From Falsirhodobacter sp051195255 (GTDB lineage: Bacteria > Pseudomonadota > Alphaproteobacteria > Rhodobacterales > Rhodobacteraceae), in assembly GCF_051195255.1 (NCBI RefSeq), contig NZ_JBNJLK010000004.1:1-64000 (forward strand): a stretch of DNA of 64,000 nt, in the 5' to 3' direction. Numbering within the stretch: the first letter of the stretch is position 1; each line of letters opens with the position of its first letter. The position numbers were made by a program, and so were the translations under genes. The notes under the pieces are model-generated. The model saw nothing but the letters and a program-made list of their open reading frames with translations, did no database searches and was not told the DNA's origin. Positions 30,588 through 39,062 of this stretch are shown one piece after another.

Positions 30588-31570
30588 TCAGGGCAGGGCG
30601 ACTTCTCCTTCCATCAGCTTCTGCCTGAAGATTTCGGCAGGTGTTCGGTAGCCGAGGCGTGTGCGGGCGTGCTGTTGAGGCGCTGGCAGATGGCGTTGAT
30701 TTGCCGCGCAATGAGGATTTTCGGGTCGATCTCGGGTGTCAGCCAGCGTCGGACACGTCCGTTGGTGTTCTCGACGGTGCCTTTCTGCCACGGGCTTTGA
30801 GGTTCGCAAAACCACGTCGCCACGCCAAGGCCTGCCTGAAGATAGGGCTAGGCGAGGAACTCCAGACCCAGGTCAAAGGTCATCGAGGTGCCTGCATGGG
30901 CAGGCAGTGGCGATAGGCTGTCGATCAGACCATCGATCACCGGACGCGGCCGACGGTCAGCGTTTTCATCAGCACGGTGAACCGGCTGACCCGCTCGACC
31001 AGTGACGTCAGGTTGGTGTTGCCGAATTCCTTAGGGAACTGGATCATATCACATTCTCACCCACCGAAAACCTCGCGTGCGGCTATTTCCACCGGGCGAT
31101 GGCCGGATGGCAAGTTCATCAGCAAATCTGTGCAGTTGCGGCTTGCGGCCGCCCCGGCCGAGTCGCTTGCGGCGATGCTCTTGCAAGTGGCGCCAGAGGG
31201 AGATGGCATAGCCGTCTCTAGAAAGGGCGTTTGATAGATCGTCTCTTGACTGACCCGTTGCGGAGCGCGATCCAGACGCAACCGTCCAGCGATCTGCTCG
31301 GGTGTCCCGCCGGATTTCAGCTTGTCGATCACCGCCGTTCAAAGCGCTGGATGCGCACGAGCTTGCGCAGATTGGCGCGCCGTCCGGTATGTGCAGTCGC
31401 TGAATAGTACCCGGACAAATGATGAGGCTCGGCATCGATGAAGCGATTGCAGTTTAACTCGCGCAAGATCGTCAAGCGGTGATGGCCGAGCCTGTGTGCG
31501 ATCTTCGCGCAGGCACTTTCCCCTCACGCCAGCGCTCGATCTTCTTGCGTTCCTCAATGCTCAACTACGA
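30588..31570 (-). mobile_element. IS30-family transposase remnant, multiply broken
   Basis: Pieces of an IS30 transposase can be read in several minus-strand frames in the correct order. Near 31510-31570 there is an ERKKIERWR-like start. Near 31330-31060 come DKLKSGGTPEQIAGRLRLDR, RVSQETIYQ and GGRKPQLHRFADEL. At 30990 comes FPKEFGNTNLTSLVERVSRF. At 30820-30590 comes FCEPQSPWQKGTVENTNGR, with the catalytic Glu, then LNSTP and RTRLGYRTPAEIFRQKL. Frameshifts, stops and internal losses mean no functional product. Confidence 0.8.
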
Positions 31571-31666
31571 ATATGCGACACCCATTCTGCAATCTTACCT
31601 TTGAGCAAGGCATTGTATTAAAACAGAAGTATCGGTTGGAACTAGCGCTTACCCCTTTGCAGACCT

Positions 31667-33250
31667 GTTGTCACCAAGTTAATATGTCGCGGGTTGGGCA
31701 AAGTAGAAGTGTCGCAGGAACAGTAGCCGAAGTGGGGAGCCAGCCCCGGCCCGCTCTTTCCATAAAGGGCCGTAGGGACGGGGTTGGCGGCGGTCGGGAA
31801 AGGGCGTGAAGTTCGCTCGTGGGGTAGAGCGGTTCAGATCGACGCTGCCGTTCCTTCTATCGACGCGGCTTTGCGCTTTGCAGTCCTTGCCGCCCCGGAA
31901 CTCCAGCCATCATTGCGGCGGCCGGTCGGGGTGTAGACGGTCGCTTGCTTGCCAACCCGGAGCGGTTTGGGTGGCGTCTGCTGTAGTTCCATAACATGCG
32001 CCACGGCCGCGCTCAGGCGCTTCTTCTCGGTGATGGCGGCGTAGGTCAGTCGCTGCTGGTCCTTGTCGAAGATCCTGTAGGGCAGGGAGATGCCCTTCCA
32101 GCGCGGGTCGATCCGGCCGTCCGCAAAGGCGAAGGTCTCCAAGTATCTGCCCGCGGCGGCCCGCGCGAGGTCGCTGTCCTGAAGGATCAGCCGCTTGCAC
32201 TCGTAGCAGACGACGAGTTGGGCGCTGAAGGCGCGTTCGTCCCGATGGCACAGGATGTCCTTGAGGCGGGAGGCCGGCTCATTGAGGGGGCGATGCAGGT
32301 TGTCCGGGCGAGCCGGGGACCGGGCGAAGCGGGCGTTGTGATCCGCCACGAAGCCCACAAGGAAAGCGTCGCCCCCTCCATGTCGCGGATGCCCGCAAGT
32401 CGCAACTCCTTGACCAGCCGATCCTGCAGGGTGCGGTTGGCACGTTCGACGCGGCCCTTGGCCTGGCTGGAGTTGGCGCACAGGATCTAGATGTTCAGCT
32501 CTGCCAGCGCGCGCCCGAACTGTGTCATGCCGTGGCCGGTCTTTGTGTTCTGCTTCGCCACGCGGAAGACGCTGTGCTTGTCGGAGTAGAAGGCCACCGG
32601 GCGGCCGTGATCGCGCAGGTAGCCGTCCAGCCCCCCGAAGTAGCTGAAGGTGCTCTCGGATAGCACGAACCGCATCTGCATCAGTGTGCCCGTGACATCG
32701 TCGATGAAGACCAAAAGCGTGCAGGGCGCGGCCCGATCCTCGAACCAGCGGTGGTCGGAGCCGTCGACCTGGATCAGCTAGCCATGAAAGCTGTGCCGGG
32801 TCTTGCGGTCGCGCCAAAGCCCATCCGCGATCAGCCATCTGCGCAGCGTCCCCCGCGAGACCTTCAGGCTATGCCGCTCGGCCAGCTTCTCCGCCGCCAG
32901 TGTCGGGCCGAAGTCAGCATAATGCTCACGCACCAGGTGCAGCGCCAGATCGCGCCGCCGCGGTTGATCCGGTTGTTGGAGGGCCTTCCGCGCAGCCCGT
33001 GCCGCACAGCACCGGCACCATCCTCGCGATAGCGCAGAAGGAGCCGCTGAACCTGACACGGGCTGATCGCCAGCACCGCCGCCGCCGTGATCGACCGCAG
33101 GCTGCCGTCCAGAACGCGCGACAGCACCTCGACGCGCTGAAGTTCATGTTCGCTCATCACAACAAGTCCCATCCGAGGCCGCCTCCAAGGAGATCAACGA
33201 GAGGCGACAGGTCAACTTTGCCAGATGGCGACACGTCTACTTTGCGCTTA
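31667..33250 (-). mobile_element. ISNCY-family insertion sequence, inactive
   Basis: About 1.58 kb bounded by ends that share a short repeat. Left end: AAGTTAATATGTCGC and AAAGTAGAAGTGTCGC. Right end, on the opposite strand: AAAGTAGACGTGTCGC and AAAGTTGACCTGTCGC. Two tandem copies at each end look like transposase-binding sites. Inside is a broken DDE transposase gene. The right end lies about 45 bases past the stop of the phytoene-synthase-like gene. No target duplication could be fixed by eye. Confidence 0.75.
31834..33157 (-). pseudogene. ISNCY-family transposase, disrupted
   Basis: A near-complete transposase is readable in order. It has a helix-turn-helix N-terminus (SEHELQRVEVLSRVLDGSLR), then PTLAAEKLAERHSLKVSRGT, then the DDE core (QVDGSDHRWFEDRAAPCTLL, FIDDVTGTLMQ, FYSDKHSVFRV, NSSQAKGRVERANRTLQDRL) and the C-terminal FADGRIDPRWKGISLPY. 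It needs frame changes near 32990 and in 32200-32400 and has in-frame stops near 32778 and at 32487-32489 (GAG to TAG by comparison with relatives). Dead copy. Confidence 0.8.
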
Positions 33251-33292
33251 CATATGAAATAGGTATAACCTGTATTATGTAACCATCACCTG

Positions 33293-34033
33293 CTATGCGT
33301 ATCGAAACGCACACCACAGAAGCAGCCCGCGCCGATGTATTTCGCTCAACCTCAGGCGCTCCTGCGGAACGTATTCGGGATGTTTTCGCGCCAGACGCAG
33401 CAAGGCATTCGTTTGCCATGCCGGCAAGATGGCCGGTCCTGTCGCCATGGATCGTCCCACGTTCAGCTTGTTCAGCCCTGTCCGGATCAGGGATGGCAGA
33501 TCGTCTGTGGGCAGCGGCTGACGCCCCCGCGCGACAAGCCGGGGATATGCCTGAAGCATCGCCACCAGCCCCTGCGCCCAGGCCACGTTGCGAACCGCCG
33601 CTTCCGTCTTCGGATCCGCCCCCAAGGCCAGCGCCGACAACCACATGAGGTGACCGGCCGTCTGGTCGATATAGGTGGCGAAGGTCGCCTCGTCCGGGCG
33701 GTCGTCATAGATGTCGGCGCGCCGCGCCTCCACCATCTCGGCCAGAAGATGCGTCGGCAGTTTCTTGTCGCGGACCAGCGCGGCCAGCGGTGCCGCAACC
33801 TCGTGCGAGGGCGTGGTGCCGGTATCGATCTCCTCCACCACATCGGCCCACCATTGCAGCCGCATTTCCGCAATCATCGCCTCGGCCGAGGCCCAGGGCG
33901 CGCGCGCCACCTCCAGGTTGAAGGCGTAAAGCGGCAGAAGGTTGGCGCGTGCCGCCACCGGTGCCGCCATAAGGGCGGCAAACCGATCCGGATCGCCCTT
34001 GGCGACCAGCGCCGCGCAGGCGTCCAGGCTCAC
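33293..34033 (-). CDS. Squalene/phytoene synthase-like protein
   Basis: 246 residues from GTG 34033, which overlaps the cysS stop (GTGA). Motifs fit the trans-isoprenyl-diphosphate synthase HH fold: NLEVARAPWASAEAMIAEMR, then LQWWADVVEEI in the first conserved helix, and a YIDQTAGHLMWLSALALG helix. The two classical D-x3-D motifs are weak, as in the short NDUFAF6-like group that assists complex I assembly rather than making carotenoids. Full length appears kept although an IS lies immediately downstream. Exact role uncertain. Confidence 0.65.
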   Translation of the reverse strand: MSLDACAALVAKGDPDRFAALMAAPVAARANLLPLYAFNLEVARAPWASAEAMIAEMRLQWWADVVEEIDTGTTPSHEVAAPLAALVRDKKLPTHLLAEMVEARRADIYDDRPDEATFATYIDQTAGHLMWLSALALGADPKTEAAVRNVAWAQGLVAMLQAYPRLVARGRQPLPTDDLPSLIRTGLNKLNVGRSMATGPAILPAWQTNALLRLARKHPEYVPQERLRLSEIHRRGLLLWCAFRYA

Positions 34034-35388
34034 AGCAGCTCCCTCAGGCGGACGGCATCGAAGTCGGGGGCCAGCGTCCATTCCGCCCCGTCGGCCGTGT
34101 CCGTCACCAGCACGCCCGCCGCCACGAACCCGTCCCGCAGCCCGTCGGCGCGCGCGAAGTCGCGGGCCTTGCGGGCCGCGGCGCGGATCTGCAGCAAACG
34201 CTCCACCAACTCGGCCACATCCTGACCGGCACCGGCCACATGCGACCAAGCCCCCATATCGGGCAAGAGAAGACCGAGCAGCCGCGCGGATCCGAGCAGT
34301 GCCGCCGCCTGCCCCGCATTGGCCAGCCGGTGCAACTCGCCGATGGCCCCGGCGGTGTTCAGGTCGTCCGACAGCGCCGCGACGACGCCCGCATCCGGGG
34401 CATCTTCCTCGGCCCCTTCAACGATGTCGTGCCATTTGCGCAAGGTCGCCTCCGCTTGGCGGGCCTTCTCCTCGGTCCAGTCCATCGGGCGGGTGTAATG
34501 CGTCGACAGCAGCACGAAGCGGATCACCTCGCCCGGGACGCCCTTGTCCAGCAGGTCGCGCACGGTGAAGAAGTTGCCCAGCGACTTGGACATCTTCCGG
34601 CCTTCCACCAGCAGCATCTCGTTGTGCAGCCAGAAGCGGGCGAAGCCGCCTTCGGGATGGGCGCAGCAGCTTTGCGCGATCTCATTCTCATGATGCGGGA
34701 ACTGCAGATCGATGCCGCCCGCATGGATGTCGAACGTGGCGCCCAAAAGGTCGAAGGCCATGGCGGAGCATTCGATGTGCCAGCCCGGCCGCCCCCTGCC
34801 CCACGGGCTGTCCCAGCCCGGCTGCGTGGCGTCGGACGGCTTCCACAGCACGAAGTCCATCGGATCGCGCTTGAACGGTGCCACCTCGACCCGCGCGCCG
34901 GCGATCATGTCATCCACAGAACGGCCGGAAAGCGCGCCGTATTCAGGATAGCTGCGCACGTCGAACAGGACATGCCCCTCGGCCGCATAGGCGTGCCCAC
35001 GCTCCACCAGCGTCCCGATCATCGCGATCATCTGCGCGATGTAGTCGGTGGCCCGCGGCTCCTGCGTCGGGCGCAGGGCACCAAGGGCGTCCATGTCGGC
35101 GTGATACCAGCCGATCGTTTCGTCCGTGATGTCGCGGATGTCGCGGCCGGTGGCGGCGGCGCGGTCGTTGATCTTGTCGTCCACGTCCGTGAAGTTGCGG
35201 ACATAGGTCACGTGGCCAAAGACATGACGCAGCAGCCGAAACAGCGTGTCGAACACCACTACGGGCCGCGCATTGCCCAGATGGGCGCGATCATAGACGG
35301 TTGGGCCGCACACGTACATCCGCACGTTCGACGGGTCGATCGGGGTGAAATCCTCTTTCACGCGGGTGCGGGTGTTGTACAGCTTCAT
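34030..35388 (-). CDS. cysS: Cysteinyl-tRNA synthetase
   Basis: 452 residues from ATG 35388 with GGAGGG upstream. Class I synthetase signatures: the HIGH-type VCGPTVYDRAHLGNARP near residue 26, zinc ligands spread through the catalytic domain (C, C, H, E near WHIECSAMAFDLLG and HHENEIAQSCCAHP), and KMSKSLGNFFTVRDLL. It attaches cysteine to tRNA-Cys in the cytosol. The C-terminal anticodon-binding region is somewhat short but within bacterial range. Coupled to the downstream phytoene-synthase-like gene. Confidence 0.96.
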   Translation of the reverse strand: MKLYNTRTRVKEDFTPIDPSNVRMYVCGPTVYDRAHLGNARPVVVFDTLFRLLRHVFGHVTYVRNFTDVDDKINDRAAATGRDIRDITDETIGWYHADMDALGALRPTQEPRATDYIAQMIAMIGTLVERGHAYAAEGHVLFDVRSYPEYGALSGRSVDDMIAGARVEVAPFKRDPMDFVLWKPSDATQPGWDSPWGRGRPGWHIECSAMAFDLLGATFDIHAGGIDLQFPHHENEIAQSCCAHPEGGFARFWLHNEMLLVEGRKMSKSLGNFFTVRDLLDKGVPGEVIRFVLLSTHYTRPMDWTEEKARQAEATLRKWHDIVEGAEEDAPDAGVVAALSDDLNTAGAIGELHRLANAGQAAALLGSARLLGLLLPDMGAWSHVAGAGQDVAELVERLLQIRAAARKARDFARADGLRDGFVAAGVLVTDTADGAEWTLAPDFDAVRLRELL

Positions 35389-35434
35389 GGCATCCCTCCG
35401 GCTTCTTCGCGCAGATAGCACGCGGCATCCGAAT

Positions 35435-35467
35435 GAAAAAGGGCGCGGAGGTTTCCCTCCACGCCCC
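35435..35467 (-). terminator. Terminator of the outer-membrane protein gene
   Basis: On the minus strand GGGCGTGGAGG, loop GAAA, CCTCCGCGCCC and then five T. It sits 20 bases past the stop of the barrel-protein gene and ends its transcript before cysS. Confidence 0.9.
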
Positions 35468-35487
35468 GCACTTCCAGTCCGAAGACC

Positions 35488-36087
35488 TTAGAAGTTGTAG
35501 GCCGCTTTCAGCTGCACAGCCGTCGGGTTGTAGCTGACGCCGGTGTCGTCGAAGTCGTCGAAGACATAGGTCGAGACTTCACCACCCACGGTCCAGTTCT
35601 GGTTCAGCTGGTAGTCGACACCCAGACCGGCGGTGTAGCCGTAGTCCGAAGCGCTGTCCTGGCCCAGGAAGTCGCCGTCGCCGTAAGCCACGCCGCCTTT
35701 GGCGTAGACCAGCGTGCGGCCCAGGTCATAGCCGACCTGACCGGTCAGCGTGGCCAGGTTGTCCAGCTTGATGGCGTCGTCATCGCTCGACACGTCGGAC
35801 GAGTTGTAGGCGCCTTCGACGCCGAGGACCGTGCGGCCCAGATCCCAGCGGTAGCCGCCGTGGATGCCGCCGAGGGCGCCGTCGCCGTCAACGTCGCCAC
35901 CGTCGGCATAGCCCAGTTGCGCACCCAGGTAGCCGCCGTTCCAGTCGCCCGTGACCGGAGCCACAACAACAGGAGCGGGAGCGGCCACGACGGGCTCTTC
36001 CACCGGAACGACCGGGCCGCCGGCGAAGGCGGTCGGAGCTGCGAGGATGGCGGCGGTGCCGAGGGCGAGTGCTGCGATACGTTTCAT
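35488..36087 (-). CDS. Outer-membrane beta-barrel protein (Omp25/OmpA-like)
   Basis: 199 residues. A clear Sec signal peptide (KRIAALALGTAAILAAPTAF, cleavage after AFA), a Pro/Val-rich linker, then about eight amphipathic strands (GYLGAQLGYADGG, GGIHGGYRWDLGRTVLGVEG) ending in AVQLKAAYNF. The terminal Phe is the BAM recognition signal. Small eight-stranded barrels of this type are abundant surface proteins of alphaproteobacteria with structural or adhesive roles. Own terminator downstream. Likely highly expressed, judging by its strongly biased codons. Confidence 0.88.
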   Translation of the reverse strand: MKRIAALALGTAAILAAPTAFAGGPVVPVEEPVVAAPAPVVVAPVTGDWNGGYLGAQLGYADGGDVDGDGALGGIHGGYRWDLGRTVLGVEGAYNSSDVSSDDDAIKLDNLATLTGQVGYDLGRTLVYAKGGVAYGDGDFLGQDSASDYGYTAGLGVDYQLNQNWTVGGEVSTYVFDDFDDTGVSYNPTAVQLKAAYNF

Positions 36088-36203
36088 GATATTCTCCGTT
36101 TCTTCCGTCCGACGGACTTAGCCGGTCGGGACAGGACGGAAATTGGTCTTTCTGACGCCGAACGCCAGAGCGTCCGACGTCACGAAATTTTTACACGGTC
36201 GTG

Positions 36204-38015
36204 TCAGGAGGATGCCTTGTCTTCGAGCGCGAGCCACTCTTCCTCGGCGGCCGCCAAGGCGGTCTGACGCTCCTTCAGCATGTCGCTGGCCTTGCCGAAC
36301 TTGACGGGTTCACGGGCGAACATGTCCGGCGTCGCCAGCAGGTCTTCCAGTTTACCAATCTCGCCCTCCAGCTTTGAAATCAAGGCTGGCAAAGCCTCCA
36401 GACGCTTGCGTTCGGTGAAGGTCAGACCCGCGGCCGCCGCCTTCGGGGCCGCCTTCGACGGGCCCGCGGACCGGGTCGCCGCAACCGGTTCCACGGCCGT
36501 TTCCACCGCCTGTTTCTGCGCCTGATAATCGCTCCAACCACCGGCATAGGCGGTGGCTTCTCCTTCACCTTCCAGTGCGATCGTCGTGTTTGCCACCCGG
36601 TCGATGAAGTCCCGATCGTGGCTTACAAGCAACACTGTCCCGTCATATTCGCCCAGAACATCCTGAAGAAGGTCCAGCGTCTCGACGTCCAGATCGTTGG
36701 TCGGTTCGTCCAGAACCAGAAGGTTGGACTCACGTGCCATGATCCGCGCCAACAGAAGGCGCGCCTTTTCGCCCCCGGACAGCGACCGCACCGGCGCGCG
36801 CATCTGCGCGTCGTCGAACAGGAAGTCCTTCAGGTAGCCCACGACATGACGCGGCGTGCCGCGCACCATCACCTGATCCGCCCGGCCCGACACGCCCAGA
36901 AGCGGATCGCCCGTCAGGTTCTCCCACAGGCTGGCATTGCCATCCAGCTGGGCACGCGTCTGGTCGAACACCGCCATTTGCAGGTTCGACCCAAGGGTGA
37001 CGGTGCCGCTGTCGGGCGCCAGTTCCCCCGTCAGCATCTTCAGCAGCGTCGTCTTGCCGGCGCCGTTCGGACCGACGAAGGCCACCCGGTCGCCGCGCTG
37101 CACGCGGATGTCGAAGGGCTGAAGGATGACGCGGTCGCCGAAGGTCTTGCTGATTCCCTTCGCCTCGATCACCCGCTTGCCCGAGGTGGGTCCGCTTTCC
37201 AGCTCCATCGCGGCCGTGCCCTGACGGCGGATCTGGCTTGCGCGGTCGGCCTTCATGTCGGCCAGGGCGCGCAGGCGGCCTTGGTTGCGCTTGCGCCGCG
37301 CGCTGATGCCTTCGACGGCCCAGCGGGCTTCGGCCTTGATCTTGCGGTCCAGCTTGTGACGGGCCTCGTCCTCCTCGGCCCAGGTGGCTTCACGCCATTC
37401 CTCGAACCCGTCAAAGCCCTGCTCGCGCCGGCGCACCGCACCGCGGTCGATCCACAGCGTGGCCTTCGTCAGCGCCTTCAGGAAGGCCCGGTCGTGGCTG
37501 ATCAGGATGTATCCGGCGCGGGTGGATTTCAGGTGATCCTCCAGCCACTCGATCGCCTGGATGTCCAGATGGTTGGTCGGTTCGTCCAGCAGCATCAGCT
37601 CCGGCTCGGCCGCCAGCAGCCGGGCCAGCGCCGCGCGCCGCTTTTCCCCGCCCGAAGCCGCGTCGACGCGCGTCTCCGGGTTCAGCTTCAGCCCCTCGGC
37701 CACCATGGCGACGCGATATTCCTCGCCGTCCGGCAGGCCCGAGGCCGCGAAGTCGCCCAGCGTCTCGAAGCCCGACAGGTCGGGGTCCTGCTCCATGTAT
37801 CCGGTGGTGACGCCGGGCGCGAGCGTGCGGTCCCCCTTGTCGACCTCCACCAGCCCGGCCATCACCTTCATCAGCGTGGACTTGCCGGACCCGTTGCGGC
37901 CCACCAGCGCCACGCGGTCGCCCGGCTGCACGACCAGCGACAGCCCGTCGAAGATCGGATCGCCGCCCCAGGTCAGCGAGATTTCGTTCAATTGCAGAAG
38001 CGGTGTGCGCGCCAT
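36204..38015 (-). CDS. uup: ABC-F family ATPase (Uup-like)
   Basis: 603 residues with two ATPase domains and no membrane helices. The first has Walker A GRNGSGKST and Walker B LMLLDEPTNHLD; the second has GPNGAGKTT, signature SLSGGEKARLLLARI and LLVLDEPTNDLD. A basic linker joins them, and a C-terminal coiled coil (ALISKLEGEIGKLEDLL) follows. Uup binds DNA and ribosomes and affects transposon excision and translation factor recycling. It starts two bases after hisI stops. Confidence 0.85.
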   Translation of the reverse strand: MARTPLLQLNEISLTWGGDPIFDGLSLVVQPGDRVALVGRNGSGKSTLMKVMAGLVEVDKGDRTLAPGVTTGYMEQDPDLSGFETLGDFAASGLPDGEEYRVAMVAEGLKLNPETRVDAASGGEKRRAALARLLAAEPELMLLDEPTNHLDIQAIEWLEDHLKSTRAGYILISHDRAFLKALTKATLWIDRGAVRRREQGFDGFEEWREATWAEEDEARHKLDRKIKAEARWAVEGISARRKRNQGRLRALADMKADRASQIRRQGTAAMELESGPTSGKRVIEAKGISKTFGDRVILQPFDIRVQRGDRVAFVGPNGAGKTTLLKMLTGELAPDSGTVTLGSNLQMAVFDQTRAQLDGNASLWENLTGDPLLGVSGRADQVMVRGTPRHVVGYLKDFLFDDAQMRAPVRSLSGGEKARLLLARIMARESNLLVLDEPTNDLDVETLDLLQDVLGEYDGTVLLVSHDRDFIDRVANTTIALEGEGEATAYAGGWSDYQAQKQAVETAVEPVAATRSAGPSKAAPKAAAAGLTFTERKRLEALPALISKLEGEIGKLEDLLATPDMFAREPVKFGKASDMLKERQTALAAAEEEWLALEDKASS

Positions 38016-38016
38016 C

Positions 38017-38376
38017 TTATGCCTCCGGCTCCATGATCGTCACTTGTTCCCCATCCCGGATCGCGGTGTAGAAGCAGGACCGGCGGTTCGTGTGGCAGGC
38101 GGGACCCGTCTGGTCCACCAGCGCCAGAAGGCAGTCGCGATCGCAATCCACCCGCATCTCCACCAGCCTCTGCACGTGGCCAGAGCTTTCGCCCTTGGCC
38201 CAGAAGCTTTGCCGCGACCGCGACCAATAGGTCATCCGCCCCGTCTCCAGCGTCCGCACAAGCGCGTCCTTGTTCATCCATGCCATCATCAGCACCTCGC
38301 CAGAGGCGTGGTCCTGCGCGATCACCGGAATCAGTCCGTTCGCGTCGTAAGTCAGCGTGCTTGGGTCGAAAGACAT
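38017..38376 (-). CDS. hisI: Phosphoribosyl-AMP cyclohydrolase
   Basis: 119 residues from ATG 38376 (AGGAAAAGCC before it). Metal-binding residues are in MRVDCDRDCLLALVDQTGPA and CHTNRRSCFY: two Asp-Cys positions and the CH-x6-C. MTYWSRSRQSFWAKGESSGH is the other conserved block. It hydrolyses the N1-C6 bond of PR-AMP in histidine synthesis. It is the stand-alone HisI form without the HisE domain. The gene is followed at once by uup. Confidence 0.95.
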   Translation of the reverse strand: MSFDPSTLTYDANGLIPVIAQDHASGEVLMMAWMNKDALVRTLETGRMTYWSRSRQSFWAKGESSGHVQRLVEMRVDCDRDCLLALVDQTGPACHTNRRSCFYTAIRDGEQVTIMEPEA

Positions 38377-38433
38377 GGCTTTTCCTAATGGGGGGTGCCG
38401 CCTATCTATGGGAAGGCACGCAGGAAGGAAACG

Positions 38434-38832
38434 ATGTCCGCGCTCTATTCCACCGAACTTCTGGCGCTGGCCGCCAATATTCCGCATGCCGGCCGGCTGG
38501 AGGAGGCGGACGGCAGCGCCACGCTCCGCTCTCCGGTCTGCGGATCTAAGGTGACGGTGGATGTGCGGACGGATGGTGGCCGCGTCACCGCCTTCGCGCA
38601 GGAGGTGAATGCCTGCCTGATGGGCCAGGCCTCCGCCGCGCTGATGGGCCAGCGTTACGCCGAGGATCTGGTCGCGCTGCGGGCCTCGGTGGCGACGATG
38701 CTGGCGGGCGGCGCCGTTTGTCCCGGCTACGAACCCCTCGCCCCCGCGCGGGAAGTTCCGGCCCGGCATGCCGCGATCCTCCTCCCCCTCGATGCGGCCA
38801 TCGCCGCGATTGAAAAAAGCCGCCAGCGCTGA
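38434..38832 (+). CDS. NifU-N/IscU-like iron-sulfur scaffold protein
   Basis: 132 residues from ATG 38434 with GGAAGGAAACG upstream. Three cysteines lie where IscU-type scaffolds hold the cluster: RSPVCGSKVTVDV, EVNACLMGQASAALM and GGAVCPGYEPL. The family is a short alphaproteobacterial scaffold related to IscU/SufU, but no cysteine desulfurase is adjacent. Divergent from hisI. Partner system unknown. Confidence 0.75.
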   Translation: MSALYSTELLALAANIPHAGRLEEADGSATLRSPVCGSKVTVDVRTDGGRVTAFAQEVNACLMGQASAALMGQRYAEDLVALRASVATMLAGGAVCPGYEPLAPAREVPARHAAILLPLDAAIAAIEKSRQR

Positions 38833-38842
38833 GGGCTGGCGG
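38813..38842 (-). terminator. Terminator of the 38-residue peptide gene
   Basis: On the minus strand a GC stem (CCGCCAGC with GCTGGCGG) is followed by six T. It overlaps the last codons of the convergent scaffold gene and lies about 30 bases past the stop of the small peptide gene. Confidence 0.8.
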
Positions 38843-38872
38843 CAGGTGGCGCGTCAGGCAGGACCGCGCTGT

Positions 38873-38989
38873 TCAGGAAACGACGTTCAAGCCGACAAAA
38901 AGGCCGGCGAACAGGACAACGACGCCAACGGCGTCGCCGATCAAGGTGGCATTCGGATGTTTCAGCATGTGGCGTGTCTGGTTCAGCAT
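38873..38989 (-). CDS. 38-residue single-helix membrane peptide
   Basis: ATG 38989 has AAGGGAG seven bases upstream. The product starts LNQTRHMLKHPNATLIGDAV and has one membrane helix (VGVVVLFAGLFVGLNVV). A strong terminator follows. A dedicated ribosome site and terminator for so short a frame support a real gene, and I recall similar unnamed peptides in Rhodobacteraceae. Function unknown. Confidence 0.65.
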   Translation of the reverse strand: MLNQTRHMLKHPNATLIGDAVGVVVLFAGLFVGLNVVS

Positions 38990-39062
38990 CTGGCAACTCC
39001 CTTCTGTGTTGCCTGATTGTTCTCATATATTCGAGAACGCGTAAAGAACTTTTTAAGAACCT

